A stretch of DNA of 64,000 nucleotides from an uncultured Eubacteriales bacterium (GCA_900547975.1 URIX01000001.1:39269-103268); one strand, 5' to 3'; shown: positions 17,708-28,138, numbered from the stretch's first letter. Notes: generated by a model from the letters alone, not told the origin. A program made the numbers and translations.

Positions 17708-18448
17708 TCAGTCTTCTTCAACGTCGCACGCAGGTTCTGCAACGGCAGATATTGCGTCCGCCGAAGTCGCTTCTTCGCTACCCTCGCAAGCGGAATTGCG
17801 CGCGGCTTCTTCGCGTTGCTTTTTGAGTACGGGAAGTTCGTCCGTGCAGAACAATCTCACCTTCCCGTCCTTGTTTTTGCCCACGATGTTGAGGATTTTG
17901 CCTTTCGTCACACATATGCCCGCAAAGAGCGGTTCGAGCAAGAAGAGTATCGAGAGCAAGAGCATAAACACAAGCACCACCCAAAGGAACGCGCCGTCGC
18001 CAAACCACGCTATAAAGCCTTTAAGGATATTGTCCGTGCGCATAACTTGGTCCACGACAAACAATTCGTCAAAAGCCGGCATACCCGTCGCGGTTGCCTT
18101 TGCCGCAAGCGGAAGTATCGCAATAAAAACGTACACCAGCGGAAGCGTAAGCACAAACGCGAACGTCGTTATGCCTATCGTGAGTCCGTTGCGAAGTTTT
18201 CTGCTTGGAAAGTTCAACGCCACGTTTGAAAAGAGCATAATCCCTGCGCTCATCGTGAGAATGACGACGATATATTTTGCAAGAACGTTGTCTATTCTGC
18301 TGAAAGCCGTGAAAAACGCGATATTGTCGGGATTGTCCATATCCTGCATCGCGTTGAGCAAAAACAGTATTCCCAAAATGATGATCGCCACCGAAAGACC
18401 CAAAAGCGCAAAAAGCACCTTCTCGGTTTTTGAGAGTTGTTTAGTCAT
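17708..18448 (-). CDS. Membrane protein of unknown function with acidic tail
   Basis: A 246-residue protein with about four hydrophobic helices: two in the first 80 residues, one near 90-115 and one near 150-175. These are followed by a soluble, strongly acidic tail of about 65 residues rich in Glu, Ala and Ser. I do not recognise a family; the layout resembles alkaline-shock (Amaj/AmaP-like) membrane proteins, but this is weak. AGGGG precedes the ATG. It has a near-consensus promoter (18476-18504) and a terminator, so it stands alone. Confidence 0.7.
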   Translation of the reverse strand: MTKQLSKTEKVLFALLGLSVAIIILGILFLLNAMQDMDNPDNIAFFTAFSRIDNVLAKYIVVILTMSAGIMLFSNVALNFPSRKLRNGLTIGITTFAFVLTLPLVYVFIAILPLAAKATATGMPAFDELFVVDQVMRTDNILKGFIAWFGDGAFLWVVLVFMLLLSILFLLEPLFAGICVTKGKILNIVGKNKDGKVRLFCTDELPVLKKQREEAARNSACEGSEEATSADAISAVAEPACDVEED

Positions 18449-18475
18449 AATTTTACCCCTAAAATTAATAAGTCA

Positions 18476-18504
18476 ATTATACCCGACAATCGCATTATAA
18501 GCAA
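18476..18504 (-). promoter_or_regulatory. Promoter of the acidic-tail membrane protein
   Basis: Minus-strand TTGCTT (18499-18504), 17-nt spacer, TATAAT (18476-18481). Confidence 0.65.
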
Positions 18505-18616
18505 CAAAAACTTTTCCGGCCTAACTCAGCGAAAAGTTCTTATGCATTTCTCTCGCATAAAAACTTTTACCGCATCTTCATTCGTTCCTCCGTAGCAATC
18601 ATCTGTTTTTAAGCAT

Positions 18617-18645
18617 AGAAAAAGCCGAGCATTATTCGCCCGGCT
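18617..18645 (-). terminator. Intrinsic terminator closing the island operon
   Basis: On the minus strand GCCGGGC / GCTCGGC pair and are followed by TTTTTCT. It overlaps the stop codon of the coding remnant at 18632-18784 and is the first terminator after the helicase gene. Confidence 0.75.
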
Positions 18646-18784
18646 GATACTTCTTTTTGCCGTTCAAATCGACTTTTATGCCGAAATATTCGTTAGAAAA
18701 GAACAATACGAACTCTAACTTATCGTCAGGGTTCGTATTATTCCCTAATGGCGGAGCGTTAGTAACGTAAATCGAATTTAGTTG
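18632..18784 (-). pseudogene. C-terminal remnant of an unidentified protein
   Basis: A 50-codon open stretch ends QPGE-stop directly at a terminator and reads like real protein (NAPPLGNNTNPDDKLEF, then FFSNEYFGIKVDLNGKK), but it has no start codon. Its upstream end is a stop that lies inside the end of the helicase gene in another frame. It is most simply the 3' tail of a gene cut off when the helicase operon arrived. Alternatively it is an old frameshifted extension of the helicase itself. Confidence 0.45.
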
Positions 18785-21700
18785 TTATCGTGATTTGATT
18801 CATTTGAACTATCTTCGGCTTGAGTTAAGTTTTCTTTTTCTAATATTTCAATCGGTCCGACAAATTGTTCTAAGAACTTTTCTGCCAAATGACGGTCTAA
18901 TTGATCATGAATTTTTTGATTTTCATAACTTCTTAAACAATTGTAGCATGATGGATCGCAATTACATGTTCTCATATTGTACAGCGCCGACATCAAGATT
19001 TTATACAATATTTCCCCGTTTTTAGTTACCAACCGACGAGAATGTCCCGCACCTCCGGGAACGGCATCGTATATTATTATCGAATAATGCATAATGTTGT
19101 CGGTTAGACGTTGGGATAAGCATGCCTTTATATCTCTGCGTTCAATATTCAAATCCTTCGCTATTGCGTTAAGAATTGCGTACATTACGGAAATCATTGT
19201 TTTGTAGTCGGATGTGTCACAAGAAAAGGTAATTTTAGCCACATCGGTGTTAAACACATGGTGCAGAGACCTTCGTTCTAATTTTCTTGAATTACAATTA
19301 TATTGTCCAAATAAACTTTCGTGTGGTTTTTCCGTTTCTACAAATAATGCGCCTTGTTGCATTTGTCCTTCGATTTTTTTCTCACCGATACTTTCATCGG
19401 CGGCAACTGCATAGCCGCATAGCGGGCATACGTAGAAATTGGTTGAAGATTTTACCATAAGAGAGTCATTAGTCGTTGATTCGACTTTGACTTCAATCCC
19501 ATTGAACGAAAAATAGTACTTATCTATCAATTTGGCTGATGTGTTGCCGATATAATAATCTTCCGAACGATAGTTTTTTTCTTGTTTTGTCATTGGAACA
19601 TCTTTATCGTTTCGTTCTGCTACGAAACCGGATCGGGGTTCTATGCTTTCGAAAAAATTGATAGGCTTAAGTTTCTTTCCGCATGAAATACAAGCAATGC
19701 CTTCTTTGGACGGAGGCACAACACTGTAATTGACGGTTTTACAGTCATCGTTATCGCAAACTGCTATATAGCCGGTGTGCCAGTCTTGTCGATTCGTGCC
19801 TATTGCTGCTTTTTTGATGTATCTACTGGTATACAGCCTGCCGTCTGCAATAACTTCAGATGACGGAGCATACTCGGCTATAGCAATTTGCAAATCTCTG
19901 CTTAATCTCAATTTTGCTATATTGTTTGCGGAGGAATTCTGATACAATTCAACCGTATCAACAGGGAATCCGTAACGAGGTAAAATATTCCCGCGTGCAA
20001 GGAATTCGATTAGTTTATTAGTGCTGTAATTTTTTAATTTGCGTTCACACTTAACAGCATCTTCGGAATTTTTTTCTCGTTGGAATTTCTTTATTAACTT
20101 TTCAAAATTTGCAATATTGCTTTCATATTCGGTGATTAGTTGTGTAAAAACTCCGTCTTCACCGCAAAAGCCATCAACCCAGTCGAAATTATCGATACCG
20201 ATTCTACTATGCAAATTATCTATATCCGGTATAGATTTTTTTAGCAGCGCTCTTAGTCTTTCCGGATGAGTGCCTATCCAATCAATAAAAAGCTCGTACC
20301 CTTTTTGATTGATGAATTTTTCGGCATTATTGTGATTGTACAACTCCTCGTGCTCGGCAAAAAACATGCTAAGGGCAACTGCGTAAACATGTCTCCTTAC
20401 AATTTTTTCGTTATCAACCTTAAATAAAGGCGGCAAAATAATACCGCTTATCATTTTCTTCGGTTCTTTAAAAAACGATAAGTCGTGAGAGCTTAGTTTT
20501 GCAAAAGTCAAAGCAAATGCGGCAGAGTTTACACTTCTTCCGGCTCGTCCTGCTCTTTGAGCATAATTTGAAGGAAGAGGCGGAACATCTCTCAAAAATA
20601 CGGTTTCCAAGTCACCGACATCGACACCCATTTCAAATGTGGTAGAACATGAAAGAGCGTTGATCTCTTTTTTGATAAACTGTTCTTGGTATTCGGCGCT
20701 TTCTTTTTTGCTCAATTGAGCGGTATGTTCTTTTATGAGCAACGGAGACATTCTCTCACTCATATAAAGCTTTGCGAAATGGTTGTTTTTTATAATTTCG
20801 TCAGACGAAATTTCTTTCAATTCGCCATTGCATCTAACGGACGGACATTTGCCGTCAAGATTGAATTGTGTTACCTTTCCGCATTTCTTGCATTTATACC
20901 AACGTGCGTGTTCATCTCCGCTTATTTTTATAGAAAAGTTTTTGGCTCTTAATACATAAGTCCCGTCTTTGTTAATGTCCTCCATACAATAAATATTTCC
21001 GTATTCGGCTTTTGTCAAATAGTCGAAATAGTCTTTTAGAAAACTTGCAGCTTCGGATTCGGGGATGCCTAAGGTTCTGCATACGTAATAAGTCTTATTG
21101 TTTTTGTAGAATTCGTCATTTTTGCCCGGCTTATTTCTCGGTGCAAACGAAGCCACCGTGATTCTTTTATTGTCAGGACTCTTTAAGTATGTAATAAACC
21201 TCTGTGATTGTGTATAAAAGATATATTCGCGATCGTTGTCATCGATATCGCTGTCATTGTCGGGATAAATTGCGCCAGATTTGACGATTTCGAAAACAAG
21301 CATATCTAATAGAGCTTCAACGCTGCGAGTGGATACTCCGTATTTTTCGGCAATTGAGGCAACTATTTCAGGCGTATTGCCCATGTAATGGAATTGAATT
21401 TGCCCCAAAGCAGTTAGCGAAGTAGAGGAATTGTATCTTGCAAGTTCGTTTAACAATGCAACCCAAGCATTTTTACGGCTGTTAACAGTCAGATTACTTT
21501 CATCCGAATTTGATTTTGCAAAACTCTTTTTAGAAGAATAGTAATTTGTAAGCAAAGTAACAAAATCGGAAACAGTGTAATTTTGATTTGCGATTTCTTT
21601 CTTTTTTTCTTCAATTATACGACAAATGCCTCTTCGTCTTAAAAACTCGCAATAACTTTTGCTTAAATAACATGCAAACTTTGCAGCCTCTTGTCTGCTG

Positions 21701-23658
21701 TCGGAAAACGCCAAGAACTGCCGACCTGTTCTTTTTGCGACTTTCTTATTGGACAGGGCAGCTTTTGCAAATATATTTTGTGTCGTGATTTTTGCGGTTT
21801 CCTCTTCGTATACTAATTCCGGCAATTCTTCATACAAAGATGTCGCCAAAACAGCTGTTGCGGCATCGTTTCCCAAATAGAACCGTCTATATGAACCGTT
21901 GCAACAATTCCCGCATCTTGCTCCGGATTTTAGAACTTTGGCTTTTACTACTTTTATATAGTTTTCCGTGCCGCAGTCGCAAGGAGGAATGTGTTGTTCT
22001 CCTTCCGCAACGATGCCTCCGCAATGAGGGCATAAATAGTAGTAGTCTTTTTTTAACGATTCGCCGGAATCAATAATTTCTTCATCAGACAACTCTTCGT
22101 TATCATCGTCTAAAAGATAAAAGTAATCGACTTTTTCTTCTTGTTTGCTAGTCTGAACTAAATGACGATTTTCGATTTTCCCAACTAATGCAATTCTTCC
22201 GCACGTATCGCAAATACCGATTTCAAAAACAGCATAAGGTTTTTCGTCTTTGAAATATTGCTTTTGCCGATTCAGGAAAAGCGTTTTGGTTTTGTTTATA
22301 GTGGCGTAGCACCCTTCGAGGCTTCTGATGAAAAAATGATATCGGGCATCTAGTAACGATTTGCCGTTTTTTTGCGCTCTGGTACAAAGAGAAATAAAAG
22401 AAATCGCCGTTTCTTCATCGATATTCAATGTTTGTTCTATTTCAAACAAAGTACATACATTTGAAATGTTCAATCGTAATGAATGGTACAAATCCGAGCT
22501 GACAACTAAATCATATATCAGTTCATTTTCTTCTTTGTTTTTGTCGCAATCTATCCCATATTTTTGCAATACATTGGCAACGATGTTACTTTCGTCGGCA
22601 ATATCCTTGTACAACTCATCGGAATAGTGTTTAACATACGAATTTGGTATGTACTTTTCACGAGTAGCTCTGATTATATTTTCTTTATCAAAATTTTCGC
22701 CACAAAGATTTTCTGCAAATGTAATAATGTCATCATCCGCACTTGAATCACTACCAAGTGTCGCGCTTGTCAAGATGAATCTGGTCTTTTGTGTTGCAGA
22801 TATTCTGGCTTTAAGGCGGCGCAATAATATGGCCGTTTCAATTCCTGTTGCTCCGTTGTAAACATGAGCCTCATCAAGAACTACAAATCTAAAATCGGCA
22901 TTAGAAAAAAGCACATCGTCCTTTGGCCTAAAGAGAAGATGCTCCAACATTGCATAGTTTGTAAATAGAATATTCGGAGGAATCTTTTTCATTTCGTCTC
23001 TAGATAATATTTCATTATCCAAACGATGTCTGAGTTTTTCTATTTTTTCTTTTGAGAACATTGCTTCGTAAACAGCAATTGCACTTTCCTCGTCATTCTC
23101 GGTTCCTCCGTTGTATACCCCAAAAGTAATATCCGGATAGTACATAAGTAGTTCGCGAATATTCTTCATTTGGTCATTTGCAAGAGCATTCATCGGATAA
23201 ACAAACAATGCTCTTACGCCTGGGCCAAGCGTTCCTGCTTCTTGTTCTCGCAAAAGTTCGTTTATTACAGGTATTAAGAAACAGTTGGTTTTACCACTTC
23301 CCGTACCGGTTGATATGACAGCATTATTCCCGGAAACAATACTCCGTACTGCTTTCTCTTGATGTAAATACAACTTTCTGTCAACAGGCAATTTTCGTTT
23401 ATATAGCTTGTTTTGCGGCTTTTCGCTTTCAAGGTTGAGAAACAGCGGCGAAAGCACTCCTTGGTCAACTAATTCTGCGATAGAATGCCCCGTTGCAAAA
23501 ACATCTTTAATTTCCAAAAGAGGCCCTTTGGAAATATTTTTCCTCAACTCTTCAACAAATTGTTGTTGTAGATTTTCATCGCAAAAAGAGTAGCTTGTTG
23601 CTACGTAATCTATAAATTCGTTCTTTATGTTATTTGAAGCCTTTGCCGGATTAAACAT
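18778..23658 (-). CDS. Large DEAD/DEAH-box helicase with DUF1998 (DruE-like)
   Basis: A 1626-residue protein. The N-terminal helicase half has a Q-like LHQEKAVRS, Walker A STGTGSGKT (116-124), VYPMNALANDQ and DEAH (262-265). The second RecA domain (about 1000-1050) has TTFEMGVDVGDLETV and QRAGRAGR. Between and after them are at least five zinc-ribbon-like Cys pairs (CDTCG, CPHCG, CKKCG, CISCG, CPLCG). The C-terminus (about 1450-1610) is DUF1998/MZB with YDAVPGGAGHSRRL and the cysteine cluster CNCDPSCYNCLRSYENQ. Helicases of this size and layout define Druantia anti-phage systems; related ones occur in DISARM. AGGAGG precedes the ATG, which overlaps the upstream gene by 8 nt. The DNA is visibly more AT-rich than the flanking core genes, suggesting transfer. 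Confidence 0.88.
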   Translation of the reverse strand: MFNPAKASNNIKNEFIDYVATSYSFCDENLQQQFVEELRKNISKGPLLEIKDVFATGHSIAELVDQGVLSPLFLNLESEKPQNKLYKRKLPVDRKLYLHQEKAVRSIVSGNNAVISTGTGSGKTNCFLIPVINELLREQEAGTLGPGVRALFVYPMNALANDQMKNIRELLMYYPDITFGVYNGGTENDEESAIAVYEAMFSKEKIEKLRHRLDNEILSRDEMKKIPPNILFTNYAMLEHLLFRPKDDVLFSNADFRFVVLDEAHVYNGATGIETAILLRRLKARISATQKTRFILTSATLGSDSSADDDIITFAENLCGENFDKENIIRATREKYIPNSYVKHYSDELYKDIADESNIVANVLQKYGIDCDKNKEENELIYDLVVSSDLYHSLRLNISNVCTLFEIEQTLNIDEETAISFISLCTRAQKNGKSLLDARYHFFIRSLEGCYATINKTKTLFLNRQKQYFKDEKPYAVFEIGICDTCGRIALVGKIENRHLVQTSKQEEKVDYFYLLDDDNEELSDEEIIDSGESLKKDYYYLCPHCGGIVAEGEQHIPPCDCGTENYIKVVKAKVLKSGARCGNCCNGSYRRFYLGNDAATAVLATSLYEELPELVYEEETAKITTQNIFAKAALSNKKVAKRTGRQFLAFSDSRQEAAKFACYLSKSYCEFLRRRGICRIIEEKKKEIANQNYTVSDFVTLLTNYYSSKKSFAKSNSDESNLTVNSRKNAWVALLNELARYNSSTSLTALGQIQFHYMGNTPEIVASIAEKYGVSTRSVEALLDMLVFEIVKSGAIYPDNDSDIDDNDREYIFYTQSQRFITYLKSPDNKRITVASFAPRNKPGKNDEFYKNNKTYYVCRTLGIPESEAASFLKDYFDYLTKAEYGNIYCMEDINKDGTYVLRAKNFSIKISGDEHARWYKCKKCGKVTQFNLDGKCPSVRCNGELKEISSDEIIKNNHFAKLYMSERMSPLLIKEHTAQLSKKESAEYQEQFIKKEINALSCSTTFEMGVDVGDLETVFLRDVPPLPSNYAQRAGRAGRSVNSAAFALTFAKLSSHDLSFFKEPKKMISGIILPPLFKVDNEKIVRRHVYAVALSMFFAEHEELYNHNNAEKFINQKGYELFIDWIGTHPERLRALLKKSIPDIDNLHSRIGIDNFDWVDGFCGEDGVFTQLITEYESNIANFEKLIKKFQREKNSEDAVKCERKLKNYSTNKLIEFLARGNILPRYGFPVDTVELYQNSSANNIAKLRLSRDLQIAIAEYAPSSEVIADGRLYTSRYIKKAAIGTNRQDWHTGYIAVCDNDDCKTVNYSVVPPSKEGIACISCGKKLKPINFFESIEPRSGFVAERNDKDVPMTKQEKNYRSEDYYIGNTSAKLIDKYYFSFNGIEVKVESTTNDSLMVKSSTNFYVCPLCGYAVAADESIGEKKIEGQMQQGALFVETEKPHESLFGQYNCNSRKLERRSLHHVFNTDVAKITFSCDTSDYKTMISVMYAILNAIAKDLNIERRDIKACLSQRLTDNIMHYSIIIYDAVPGGAGHSRRLVTKNGEILYKILMSALYNMRTCNCDPSCYNCLRSYENQKIHDQLDRHLAEKFLEQFVGPIEILEKENLTQAEDSSNESNHDNN

Positions 23659-26398
23659 CTTTGTCCTCCTGAGTTTTGAAAAAGTAATAGTTTATAGGTT
23701 TGTTTCCGTTTGCCATGTTAGACAGTTGGTTGTAATGATCCAAAAACAGTTCGCCCAAGAAGTCGTTAACATCATCGCTTTCAAGCCCTGCTACCATCCA
23801 GCACGTATTATTAGAGCGCAGTTCTATTCTTACCGGATTTGTTGTCTCGCATATACCATAGTCATTTTTCATGGTATTCAAATATATTTTTCTTCCATCG
23901 GGATGACGGAAATACATGGTTCCCGAATAATATATGCAATCTTCAATGTTTCCTATAAAATGTAATTTTTCAACATAAATTGTTTTCATGTACGACGAGG
24001 ATATTGCATTATCCAGCATAACTTTGCTTATAACGATCGTTTTATTTTTGAACCGTAATTGATTTTCGTCCCCTATTACAATCGAGCGCCGATACAGTGA
24101 TTCTGCTTTTTTGAAAATATTTTTAGGCGATGAGAAAATTTCTATCGTATAAAACCCATCTTCAATAGGACTTATATCAATTTCCATTGATTTTAAAGGC
24201 AGAGAAACGGATTTCAGTGTGTTGTTATATTTGTCACTTAATTTTAACGTAAACGCATCGTCAGGTCCTCCAATATATGTTGTTATTGGATTCCAAAGGA
24301 AATGGCGTTGAGCAAATAAAAAATATGGTGCGTCAACAAATTTTTCTTTAGTATGTATACATAGAAGTGGAAATGGCTTTTCTCCAACAATAGATAAGAG
24401 CACCATTGAACCATCATAACAATCTATGTTTGAGTATATTTGTTGACCTATTTTGTAATGATTCAATCGATTCTCGGATTTTTCCAGAGGTTTGCAACTT
24501 GGCGTGATAAGAATGTTGTACGAAACGGATGTCGGAACGGACAATTCTAAAATCGAAGAATTGTTAAAAGTTTTATACCAACAGCCTTTTTCGTTAAAGC
24601 TATAATTCCAGTCTCCGTCATCGATTCTCCATTGTATTTTTGGAATGCTTAAAATAATTTCACCGTCGGCGATAGGAAGTTCAACTTCATTTTGTTTTAT
24701 GTCAAATGAGGCGGAGTGGCTGAAAAGTTGCGTTGAAAAGCTGACGGTTCCCGTAACGGCATCTCCGTAATAATACGCTTTATCAAAAGTAACGTTTATG
24801 TTGTTGAATTTTACAACATTTACATTACATATGATTTTCCCTGTGGAAAATTTGAAAACAATGAGTTTTTGAGGTTCTCCCGCATTTAATAGTTCGGAAA
24901 TGTTGTAGTAAACAATGTCGTCACAAATCTCTTTTGAGAAATCTTGCAGCTTCCAAGACGTATCTTCATATCTCACCCCATAATCTGATAAATCAGCGGA
25001 ATCAAATGCGGCAATCTTCAATTCGCCGTCTAAAACATCATACTCCTCGTCGTCTTGTCTAAACTTTACCTCATTTTTCTTGTCTGCGTATATCCATATA
25101 TCTCTATTTTGCCTTTCACTTGCAAACAGTACGGTTCTTTTCTTACTTTGAATAACGTCTCCATCTATCGTATTGACGAGAAATAACGAGGAATTAACCT
25201 TTTTGATATTTGTAGGATATTGCAATAAAAAGTTCAAATCTCGGCAGTAAAGCTGATAATTACCCGGCAGGCATTGCTGTGCGAATATCTCCTTTTCCCC
25301 GTTAAAAAGCATAAATATTCGCTCTAAACTTTTTTTAGAATCAAATATCGTTGTTCCGCAGTGTATAATTACCAATCTTATATCAAAACAAGACGTGTCG
25401 CTTAAAATTTTGCTTAACTCGATTTGATACGCTTTCGTACTCATGGATAACCCTGAACCACGAGTTAACATTTCCTCGGAATACACAAGAGAGTCGTTAG
25501 TGTAAATTTCTATCCAAGGACACTCATAAATATTATTCAGCAAGCGGAACGCCGGTACGGTTAGATAGACGGTACCGTTTTCATTTATATACCTTGGCTT
25601 AATCGCAGAGTAATCCGATACAATTTGTGTCGACCGTGACACTTTTGCTTTTTCTATACCAAAGTTTGTTTCTTTGTTTCTCCACCAATTTAACAGCAAG
25701 GAATAGTAGTAGGTGGGTTTTTCTATCGGTTCGCTGCTAAATAATTTGTCTATGGCATTTATGGTGTTGCGAATATATTCGGTTAGTAGGTCACATTGCT
25801 CTACGGCAAGGCGCTTTATTCCGGCTCTGAAATTATATATTTTGGAGCCAAGCTGAAAGTCCTCGTCACCTTTGCTTTTGGCGAAACGTTTGCTTAATTC
25901 GTTTGACACAATCTGAAATATGCTATCCGTCTCGTCAAAATTTTGCGCCATATCTTCGCAGTAAATTTGCCAGCACAATTCAAAGAATGACTCCGTTGAT
26001 TGCAGCGGAGCAAAAGCATGGGCAAGGATTGTGGAATAATATCTTTTCTGCGTTCCGTTCAAGTATAGTATTTTATTCCTTTCTCCCAGGCGGTCAATTA
26101 TTTCCGTTAACGCATGGTATAGTTTCTGCGAACAAATCTCAGTTCCTGAAAGCTTTTTGGCAATACGATTCCAAAATGTATCTTCATCGGAAGTCCAGGT
26201 TTTTACGGAATTAACCATTGCCACAAACAATATCTCGTAGTCTAAAGTGCTGATTTTGTTGATATATCCATATTCGAATTCACGCAATCTTTCCTCGGAA
26301 TAAGAATACATTTTTGACAATTCTTCATCGTCAAATCTACAATCACCTACAAACTCGCAGCTCATCGCTTCTGCAATTTTTTTCTTGAGTTCCTCCAT
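23651..26398 (-). CDS. Large protein of unknown function upstream of the helicase (candidate DruH)
   Basis: A 915-residue protein with no signal peptide or membrane segment. Residues about 1-240 look helical; the middle and C-terminal parts are rich in beta-type, Ig-like stretches (for example VPAFRLLNNIYECPWIEIY, IQWRIDDGDWNYSF, LSIVGEKPFPLLCIH). I recognise no enzymatic motif. In Druantia type III systems a large protein of unknown fold, DruH, is encoded directly upstream of the DUF1998 helicase, which is the layout here, with an 8-nt overlap implying translational coupling. The identity is inferred from size and context only. The upstream in-frame extension is rejected because an AGGAGG site lies 6 nt before the ATG at 26398. 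Confidence 0.6.
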   Translation of the reverse strand: MEELKKKIAEAMSCEFVGDCRFDDEELSKMYSYSEERLREFEYGYINKISTLDYEILFVAMVNSVKTWTSDEDTFWNRIAKKLSGTEICSQKLYHALTEIIDRLGERNKILYLNGTQKRYYSTILAHAFAPLQSTESFFELCWQIYCEDMAQNFDETDSIFQIVSNELSKRFAKSKGDEDFQLGSKIYNFRAGIKRLAVEQCDLLTEYIRNTINAIDKLFSSEPIEKPTYYYSLLLNWWRNKETNFGIEKAKVSRSTQIVSDYSAIKPRYINENGTVYLTVPAFRLLNNIYECPWIEIYTNDSLVYSEEMLTRGSGLSMSTKAYQIELSKILSDTSCFDIRLVIIHCGTTIFDSKKSLERIFMLFNGEKEIFAQQCLPGNYQLYCRDLNFLLQYPTNIKKVNSSLFLVNTIDGDVIQSKKRTVLFASERQNRDIWIYADKKNEVKFRQDDEEYDVLDGELKIAAFDSADLSDYGVRYEDTSWKLQDFSKEICDDIVYYNISELLNAGEPQKLIVFKFSTGKIICNVNVVKFNNINVTFDKAYYYGDAVTGTVSFSTQLFSHSASFDIKQNEVELPIADGEIILSIPKIQWRIDDGDWNYSFNEKGCWYKTFNNSSILELSVPTSVSYNILITPSCKPLEKSENRLNHYKIGQQIYSNIDCYDGSMVLLSIVGEKPFPLLCIHTKEKFVDAPYFLFAQRHFLWNPITTYIGGPDDAFTLKLSDKYNNTLKSVSLPLKSMEIDISPIEDGFYTIEIFSSPKNIFKKAESLYRRSIVIGDENQLRFKNKTIVISKVMLDNAISSSYMKTIYVEKLHFIGNIEDCIYYSGTMYFRHPDGRKIYLNTMKNDYGICETTNPVRIELRSNNTCWMVAGLESDDVNDFLGELFLDHYNQLSNMANGNKPINYYFFKTQEDKDV

Positions 26399-26514
26399 CT
26401 CTTCCTCCTCTGTATTAACCAACCCTCTTCCACATGATGTTTCCCAAAAATTAAAGTATATAATTTTCGGGAATCGACTACTGTTTAAGCCAATCGGCAA
26501 CGTAGATTGGTCCT

Positions 26515-27516
26515 TTATTCGCCAACGTTAATTTCCGTTTCGAGTTTTTTCATTGCATTCATAATTTCATCAAAAGTCGGTTTTTCTCCAAACAGCATGT
26601 TTTGCATGTGGTCATAATCGGAGCGAAGTTTTGTCGTATTATAGTCGGGTGGCAACAGCTTCATCGTTCCACGCTTTGCAAGATCGTATCTTGCCCACGG
26701 ACAACGATAAAACTTGTCCTTAAATTTCACAACACGTTCCAACAAATCGTTGTCGGCAAGCGCATTATCTTTTACGGGCGATTTCATCATCTTGTACAAG
26801 TCGTAGTAATGGCGCGAATACCTTGAAGGGAACGGGCGATCTTCCGGGCGGAACGCTTCTCTGTGCAAAATGGTAACCTTTTCCCAAAATGTGCGTTCGG
26901 GCAAGACGGTCAATACTTCTGTTGACGATTGCGTAAACACTCTTGCATATAGTTGTGCCGAATAAGGGGTAACGGTTGCTTCTTTTACTGGGGTCCAAGC
27001 GGCAAGCGCACCGATTTCAAGTCGTATTTCTTGCAAAATAGACGAATCGGCAAAACTGTTCGGATAGACGATTTTTATCGTTTGAGGATCGCTATCGTCA
27101 ATAAAACAGTGGATATTTCGATCAAGCTCGGCAGTTAAATCAGCAAGCGTTGCCGGCAAAAATGTATCTCTCAAAAAGACCTCGGCACGAGTGTTGGCTT
27201 CTTTGTTGAAAATATCCTGTTTCGTGTTGCTTCTTTCTTGCCACGGCTCGTCTATTCCGTATCCAAGAACACGCCAATCGAGAATCAAATCGATGTCTTC
27301 CGAAAATCTCTCAATAAGTCCGTACGCTTTTGACAAACTCGTACCGCCCTTGAATGCGATATTGTCTTTCCACGCCGAGCGATGAAAAAGATAATCGAGC
27401 ATATAACACACCCAAAAATCCTTTTCTATTATGGCATCTGTCATGCCCATTTTTGCTGCGGTATTATGAAAAAGTGCTTTTCTGTCGTTTTCGTTGATTT
27501 TTGCAATGTTTCGCAT
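26515..27516 (-). CDS. AbiEii-type toxin, nucleotidyltransferase
   Basis: A 333-residue protein of the AbiEii/AbiGii toxin family (DUF1814). The nucleotidyltransferase signature is visible: KDFWVCYML near residue 30, FKGGTSLSKAYGL (about 57-69) and FSEDIDLIL (about 71-79), providing the GS/T and DxD catalytic elements. AbiEii toxins transfer nucleotides to tRNA or other targets and are held in check by AbiEi, giving abortive infection or plasmid stability. The gene starts 1 nt after the AbiEi stop, so translation is coupled. A gap of 116 nt containing an imperfect hairpin separates it from the following large gene, leaving open whether all four genes share one transcript. Confidence 0.85.
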   Translation of the reverse strand: MRNIAKINENDRKALFHNTAAKMGMTDAIIEKDFWVCYMLDYLFHRSAWKDNIAFKGGTSLSKAYGLIERFSEDIDLILDWRVLGYGIDEPWQERSNTKQDIFNKEANTRAEVFLRDTFLPATLADLTAELDRNIHCFIDDSDPQTIKIVYPNSFADSSILQEIRLEIGALAAWTPVKEATVTPYSAQLYARVFTQSSTEVLTVLPERTFWEKVTILHREAFRPEDRPFPSRYSRHYYDLYKMMKSPVKDNALADNDLLERVVKFKDKFYRCPWARYDLAKRGTMKLLPPDYNTTKLRSDYDHMQNMLFGEKPTFDEIMNAMKKLETEINVGE

Positions 27517-27517
27517 T

Positions 27518-28126
27518 TTAACCTCTGCAAATTTGTCTTATATATTCATAAATCCAAGACGTTGCTGTTTTTGCTTCCGACATCATTGTTTGTTTCTCAT
27601 CGACAGTAAGCAATTTGCGCAAACTGTCAAGCAGGGCATCGTCTATTTTGTCTTTTCCGAGTGCTTTCAACGCTTGAATAGTGAGAGCCGTTTTGTATGA
27701 AAGCTTAGAAACCTCTTTGTTCGTCGTTCTTTTGAATTGAATTGTCGTGTTGTCGTAGGTGTATTCCTTATATGTGCCGTCGCTGACGTAAACCCACGTT
27801 GCCGGAACCTGCGTTGACAATCCGAGCAAATTCAATGCCGTATCTCCGCACGGAACGATTGTCCAACCATAATTGCGGGCAAGTGCGTGTGCTACGTTAT
27901 CCGGAATAGGTGCAATGTATTCCTTCAAGAATTCGTTGTATTCGGGTTTATCGTAAACGCCACGCAAAACTCTTCTAATAATCCCTTCGGATTCAAGACG
28001 AGCCAATGCAACGTTTGTGGTGGTTTTGTCCGTTATATCGGCAAAATCCGCCGCAACAAAAACAGCACCTATTTTTTCAGCTAATATTCTAATTTTTATC
28101 GCACCAAGATAGTTAGGTCTATTCAT
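27518..28126 (-). CDS. AbiEi-type antitoxin / transcriptional regulator
   Basis: A 202-residue protein of the DUF6088 branch of AbiEi antitoxins. The N-terminal winged helix (FADITDKTTTNVALARLESEG, then IIRRVLRGVYDKP) binds DNA; the C-terminal part (GWTIVPCGDTALNLLGLSTQ, then TWVYVSDG) is the antitoxin domain. Members repress their own promoter by binding inverted repeats; GTTAG/CTAAC at 28139-28165 flanks the -10 region here. ATG 28126 is preferred over the adjacent GTG at 28129 because of spacing to GAGGTGA. It forms a type IV toxin-antitoxin pair with the next gene and is first in the operon leading to the Druantia-like genes. Confidence 0.85.
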   Translation of the reverse strand: MNRPNYLGAIKIRILAEKIGAVFVAADFADITDKTTTNVALARLESEGIIRRVLRGVYDKPEYNEFLKEYIAPIPDNVAHALARNYGWTIVPCGDTALNLLGLSTQVPATWVYVSDGTYKEYTYDNTTIQFKRTTNKEVSKLSYKTALTIQALKALGKDKIDDALLDSLRKLLTVDEKQTMMSEAKTATSWIYEYIRQICRG

Positions 28127-28138
28127 CACTTCACCTCG

